This document shows positions 59,822 through 64,000 of a DNA stretch of 64,000 nt, piece by piece (the first letter of the stretch is position 1; each line of letters opens with the position of its first letter). The stretch is taken from contig OX422218.1 in NCBI GenBank assembly GCA_949130495.1, positions 40,246,651 to 40,310,650 on the forward strand. Direction: 5' to 3'. The position numbers were made by a program, and so were the translations under genes. This stretch comes from Sambucus nigra (taxonomy: Eukaryota; Streptophyta; Magnoliopsida; Dipsacales; Adoxaceae). The notes below the pieces were generated by a model that saw only the letters and a program-made list of their open reading frames with translations, had not been told where the DNA came from and made no database searches.

Positions 59822-60568
59822 TTGAATGATGAACTCATCCAAATTTACTTAAATTTTCAGATGGACCGTCAAGAAGAACTAGCTAAATCGGTTAAGGGAG
59901 TCAACGAACAAGATCGACTCACACCTCAAGTATCTCCAGAGAGAATATCAACCGCTGAGTTACCAGGTATCGTGGCACAAGCAGTTACCACTGCAGTTCT
60001 ACAATACCAAGAACGCAGCATACAACTTAAAGGAGGCAAAAGACCTAGAGAGGTTAGCCAAATACATGTGACTAAAGCTGAAAAATGTGCGAAGACCCCG
60101 AAATTGCGACAACAAACTACCCAAGACCGAGTCAGTCCTTATCAACAACGTGGTATGATGAAGCAATTTCGAAAGGGGAATAAGGTCCCTAGTCAGCAAG
60201 GTCGACACCGTCAACAGCAGGGTCAGAAGGGGAGTAACTTCAAAGGCCGATGTTTCGTGTGTGGCAAGCATGGCCATAAACGCCAGGATTGTCCTGATAG
60301 GGGCAGGACCCCACAGCAACAGGGTGTTCGACAGGAGTTACAGAGGCCTATGTTTCCCGCCGCCCTCCCAGCACCAGCTCAAGTACTAGCCCTAACAACT
60401 TTTCTTGTAGCTCCAGTGCAGCAGGGGCAGTTACAGTACAAACATATCTATAATATCAACCAGGCAGCCGCCCCACAGGCACCACCCGTGATTTGGGGTA
60501 CGTTTTCTATCCACGAGACTTTTGGGTTGAACTTTATTTGTTACTGGGATAACTCAATTGTTTTATAA
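59822..60568 (+). pseudogene. Gypsy gag, N-terminally shortened, with zinc knuckle
   Basis: A single CCHC knuckle, CFVCGKHGHKRQDC, is encoded at 60251-60292 with all ligands present and is preceded by a Q/R-rich basic stretch. Fewer than 150 codons precede the knuckle and none resembles the conserved capsid domain, so most of gag is missing. The frame enters the protease region (GTFSIHETF) and is then shifted: in another frame the text reads LFVTGITQLF where the protease active site should be D-S/T-G-A, so the catalytic aspartate is also changed. Confidence 0.82.
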
Positions 60569-60569
60569 T

Positions 60570-63500
60570 TACATATTTTATGCGAAGACCTTAGGGTTAT
60601 TAACCACAGTATTGAGCACGACAACGTAGGTAGACTCACCACTGGGGAAATGGTTCATTTTTATATATGCCGGGGAGTGGGAGTAGAGATTGGTAGATTG
60701 TTATTACCTGCAGATATGTTAGTATTAGAGATGACCGCATATGATGCCATTATTGGTATGGATTGACTTGTTGCGTACCGAGCCAAAATTTACTGTTTCA
60801 GTAGGAGTATTATCTTTACCATTCCCGAGGAGGAGATGTTTTTGGGTGGCAATGCCTCGTCCCGAGGGAGGATCGCCCACTCATTTGTACTACATAGAGG
60901 GGGATACCTCTAAGGAGGTTGTGATTCCTTTATATTCGATCCCGGTTGTCAGAGAGTTTGCCGATGTATTTCAGGATATACCTGGATTACTCCCCAGTCG
61001 AGAAAAAGACTTTGTCATAAACTTACTACCAGATACGAGACCTGTAACACGCGCACCGTACTGTATAGCTCCGGCAGAGATGCGAGAGCTACGCGATCAG
61101 ATTGAGCAGTTATTGGGTCAGGGGTTTATACGGAGGATTACTTCGCCGTGGGGTGCCCCTGTATTGTTCGTGAAAAAGAGAGATGGTTCACTGAGATTGT
61201 GTGTGGACTACCGAGAATTGAACAAGATCACGATACGGAATATATATTCGTTGCCTCAAATCGATGACCTATTCGACCAGTTGAGAGGAGCTTCCTTCTT
61301 CTCGAAGATTGATTTGCACTCGGGATACCATCAGTTGCGTATCCGGGAAGAGGACGTCTCGAAGACTGCGTTCTTATCGAGATATGGTTCTTATGAGTTT
61401 CGGGTTATACCTTTTGGTTTGACCAATGCTCCAGCCATGTTTATGGACTTGATGAATAGGGTGTTCAGGGATTTCGTGGATCAGTTTGTCATTATCTTCA
61501 TTAATGATATTCTGGGTTAGTCCCAGACAGAGGAGGAGCACGCCGAGCACTTGAGGCAAGTTTTGCAGACACTGCGCCAGAATGAGTTGTATGCAAAATA
61601 TGAGAAGTGCAGGTTTTGGCTGAAGGAGGTTCAGTTTTTGGGGCATATTATTTCCGACCGGGGAATATCGGTTGATCCGGGGACGGTATCCGCGGTGAGG
61701 GAGTGGGGACATCCCACGACACCGACGGAGATTCGTAGTTTCTTGGGCCTAGCAGGATACTACAGGAGGTTCATTCGATGATTCTCGAAGATAGCGGGCC
61801 CTTTGACACATCTGACTCGTAAAGGTGTGCCATTCATCTGGAGTGATGCCTGTCAGTTGGCATTTGATGAGTTGAAGGATAAGTTGACCTCAGCACCTGT
61901 GTTAGCATTGTCGAGACCGGGAGTTGAGTATCTAGTTTACACTGATGCGTCCTTGCAAGGACTGGGAGGTGTATTGCAGCAGGAGAGTCAGGCCATAGCT
62001 TATGCTTCCCGTAAGCTAAAGCCTCACGAGAAGAATTACCCCACTCATGACTTGGAGTTGTCAGCAGTGGTATTTGCCCTTCGGATTTGGAGACATTATC
62101 ATTTGGGGGAAAAGTTTCGATTATTCACAGACCACAAGTCCCTAGAGTACCTATTCACGCAGAAGGAGTTGAATATGCGGCAACGAAGGTGGCTTGAGTT
62201 TGTGAAGGATTATCAGTTTGATATCCAGTATCACCCGGGGAAGGCTAACATGGTAGCAGACGCGTTGAGCCGTAGGCCAGCAGATGAAGTGGCAGGGGTG
62301 TGGAAGGCCAAGTGGAAGGAATTGGGACACCAGGATGCAGTGGCCCGATCATTCATATCTGTGATGACTGTTACACCGCAGATTGTCACGAAGGTGGTAA
62401 GGGCACAGGCAAATGACTCGTTCTGTCAAGAGCAGATAGTTCGATTATTGGCAGAGGGAGCTGAATCCTATATCGTTAGCTCAGACGAGGGATTACGCTT
62501 CAATGGGAGATTGGTAATTCCGGAAGGGGAGGATTTTCGGCACGAGGTGATGGCAGAGTCGCACGACTCACGATTCGCGGTACATCCCGGTGGTGACAAA
62601 ATGTACCAAGACATGAGACGTCAGTATTGGTGGAGTGGGATGAAGAGGGATATTGCCGATTTTGTTTCTAAATGCGCCACTTGTCAGCTAGTAAAAGTGG
62701 ATCATCAGAGACCGGCAGGAATACTACAGACGTTAGAGTCCCGATGTGGATGTGGGAGAGCATCTCTATGGACTTTATCACGGCGTTGCCTAAGTCACAG
62801 AGAGGTAACGACTCCATTTGGGTAATTGTGGACAGGTTGACCAAAGTCGCTCATTTTCTACCCGTAAGGACAGACTACACTGCGGGACAGTATGCCCAGC
62901 TCTTTATTGCAGAGATAGTGAGACTTCATGGTGTGCCCCTAAATATCGTGTCTAACCGAGACAAGATATTTATTTCACGGTTTTGGGAGAGTTTTTCAGG
63001 AGGCCATGGGCACGGAATTGCGGTTGAGTACGACATATCACCCGCAGACCGATGGGCAAACTGAGCGTACAAATCAGATGTTGGAGTGAATGCTACGGAT
63101 GAGTATAATTGATTTTGGGGGTGGATGGGAGCAGTATCTTCCACGGGTGGAGTTTTCTTACAACAACTCCTACCAGTTCACTATTGGCATGGCTCCATTC
63201 GAGGCGTTATACGGTAGACCTTGTCGTTCCCCTTCTTGTTGGTTGGAGGTGGGGGGACAACAAACTACTTGGGCCGGAAGTGATTCAGGATACTTCGGCG
63301 AGGATAGAATTGATTCGGAGTCGCATTCGGGTAGCTCAGGATCGGCAAAAGAGCTACGCTGATGCGAAGAGGTTCTTCAGGGAGTTCCAAGTGGGGGACC
63401 AGGTTTTGCTCAGAGTATCTCGTACGAAGGGGATTATGCATTTCGGGAAGATAGGGAAGTTGGCACCAAGATATGTGGGACCATTTCCTATTATTGAGCG

Positions 63501-63850
63501 GATCGGACCGGTTGCGTATAGACTTGGGTTACCGGAGCATTTGCATCGGATTCACGATGTGTTTCATATTTCCTCGCTAAGGAAATACCTTAGAGATAAT
63601 TTGGCTCATTCTCACATTGCTGGGGAGGACATCGATCTCCAGCCGGATAGCTCCTATGAGGAGGGTCCGATTGCTATTCTAGACCGAAGTGAGCGGAAAC
63701 TCTGGTCAAAGATAGTTCCGTTAGTGCGTGTTCAGTGGCGACATCATAATGTCGAGGAGTCCACATGGGAGCGCGAGGATGAGATGCGTGAACGTTATCC
63801 AGAGTTATTCTTACCAGGTACGTTACAGTTCCGAATTTCGGGACGAAATT
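60570..63850 (+). pseudogene. Gypsy pol (PR-RT-RNaseH-INT-chromodomain), broken
   Basis: Protease tail [17 protein letters not shown] up to a TGA at 60764-60766, where TGG is expected. RT at about 61040-61520, with [20 protein letters not shown] and [11 protein letters not shown]; the catalytic box reads FINDIL instead of FIDDIL, followed by a TAG at 61518-61520. A TGA lies at 61779-61781. RNase H at 61850-62280 has [13 protein letters not shown] and [13 protein letters not shown]. Integrase has an intact-looking HHCC finger near 62570-62700; the core has MDFITALP, but SDRD reads SNRD (AAC at 62954-62956), HPQTDGQTERTNQ is present, and a TGA lies at 63087-63089. A frame change lies near 62750 and another near 63250. 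The C-terminus (about 63650-63800) is chromodomain-like with VRVQWRHHNVEESTWE. Confidence 0.9.
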
Positions 63851-63858
63851 CAGTTATT

Positions 63859-63870
63859 AGGAGGGGAGTA
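63859..63870 (+). promoter_or_regulatory. Gypsy polypurine tract
   Basis: AGGAGGGGAGTA directly precedes the 3' LTR and would prime plus-strand synthesis. Confidence 0.85.
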
Positions 63871-64000
63871 TGTAATACCCCGTATTTTCTGTGATATTTA
63901 TTTTTGGGATTAATTAATTAAATAAGAATTAATTGGGAATTAATCCGGATAAAATACTAGCGAGATGTGAGCTGGTATTTGACTATATTGAGTATATATG
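63871..64000 (+). repeat. Gypsy 3' LTR, first 130 bp
   Basis: TGTAATACCCCGTATTTT onward, cut by the window end. One difference from the 5' LTR (GTGAGCTGG against GTGAGTTGG). Confidence 0.93.

Larger units (their letters stand above)
56730..64000 (+). mobile_element. Ty3/gypsy chromovirus (Tekay/Del-like), right end outside window
   Basis: The 5' LTR is 56730-59670, the primer site 59673-59684, gag and pol remnants 59822-63850, the purine tract 63859-63870, and the 3' LTR starts at 63871. Gene order PR-RT-RNaseH-INT and a chromodomain-like C-terminus with long LTRs fit the Tekay/Del lineage. Coding regions carry many stops and shifts. Confidence 0.92.

Overview
This is a window of repeat-rich nuclear DNA from a flowering plant, most likely a dicot. 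The evidence is strong A+T bias, plant-type DUF4283 LINE remnants, a Ty3/gypsy chromovirus primed by initiator-Met tRNA, a CACTA transposon, a Mutator-like foldback element, solo LTRs with perfect target-site duplications, a ~168 bp satellite array, GT-AG introns and fragments of two eukaryotic host genes (a TruA-family pseudouridine synthase and EMC2). There is no bacterial-style gene organisation, CRISPR array, rRNA or tRNA gene. Only one gene looks intact and host-like: a 154-residue secreted cysteine-rich peptide precursor at 28791-29255.

Layout. 150-1959 is a foldback Mutator-like element with 9-bp target duplications. 2359-13380 is an ~11 kb block: truncated LINE, conserved non-coding DNA, a minus-strand copia-like non-autonomous LTR element (A) holding a solo LTR, two 1.2 kb repeat units, a second copia-like element (B) and more 1.2 kb units. 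The same block recurs at 36307-56729, where it was later interrupted by a 9.4 kb CACTA element (41993-51403) and then truncated by a Tekay/Del-like gypsy element (56730 to the window end). Between the two copies lie a LINE ORF1 fragment (15731-16457), a gypsy LTR remnant (16460-17020), an internally deleted minus-strand LINE (17044-18112), a satellite with 1343 bp higher-order periodicity (18764-21605), a 214 bp repeat, a GCGACAT-motif array, minus-strand DUF4283 LINE copies (23641-28040 and 33541-35207), the peptide gene, and a second, half-deleted foldback element (30840-31560).

Relative order of events, read from nesting: the copia-like element inserted into the 1.2 kb unit at a TTTAT site; unit plus element were amplified with a ~4.4 kb period; a 1408 bp solo LTR formed in one internal region; the 11 kb block was duplicated; the CACTA and the gypsy element then entered only the second copy. 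The most notable points are (1) a small non-autonomous LTR element family carrying a piece of a TruA-type pseudouridine synthase, (2) a CACTA element carrying a rearranged EMC2 fragment and a Ulp1-like protease remnant, (3) the two-module knottin-like peptide precursor, and (4) the nested HOR satellite. Functions are inferred by eye from protein motifs; no database search was run.
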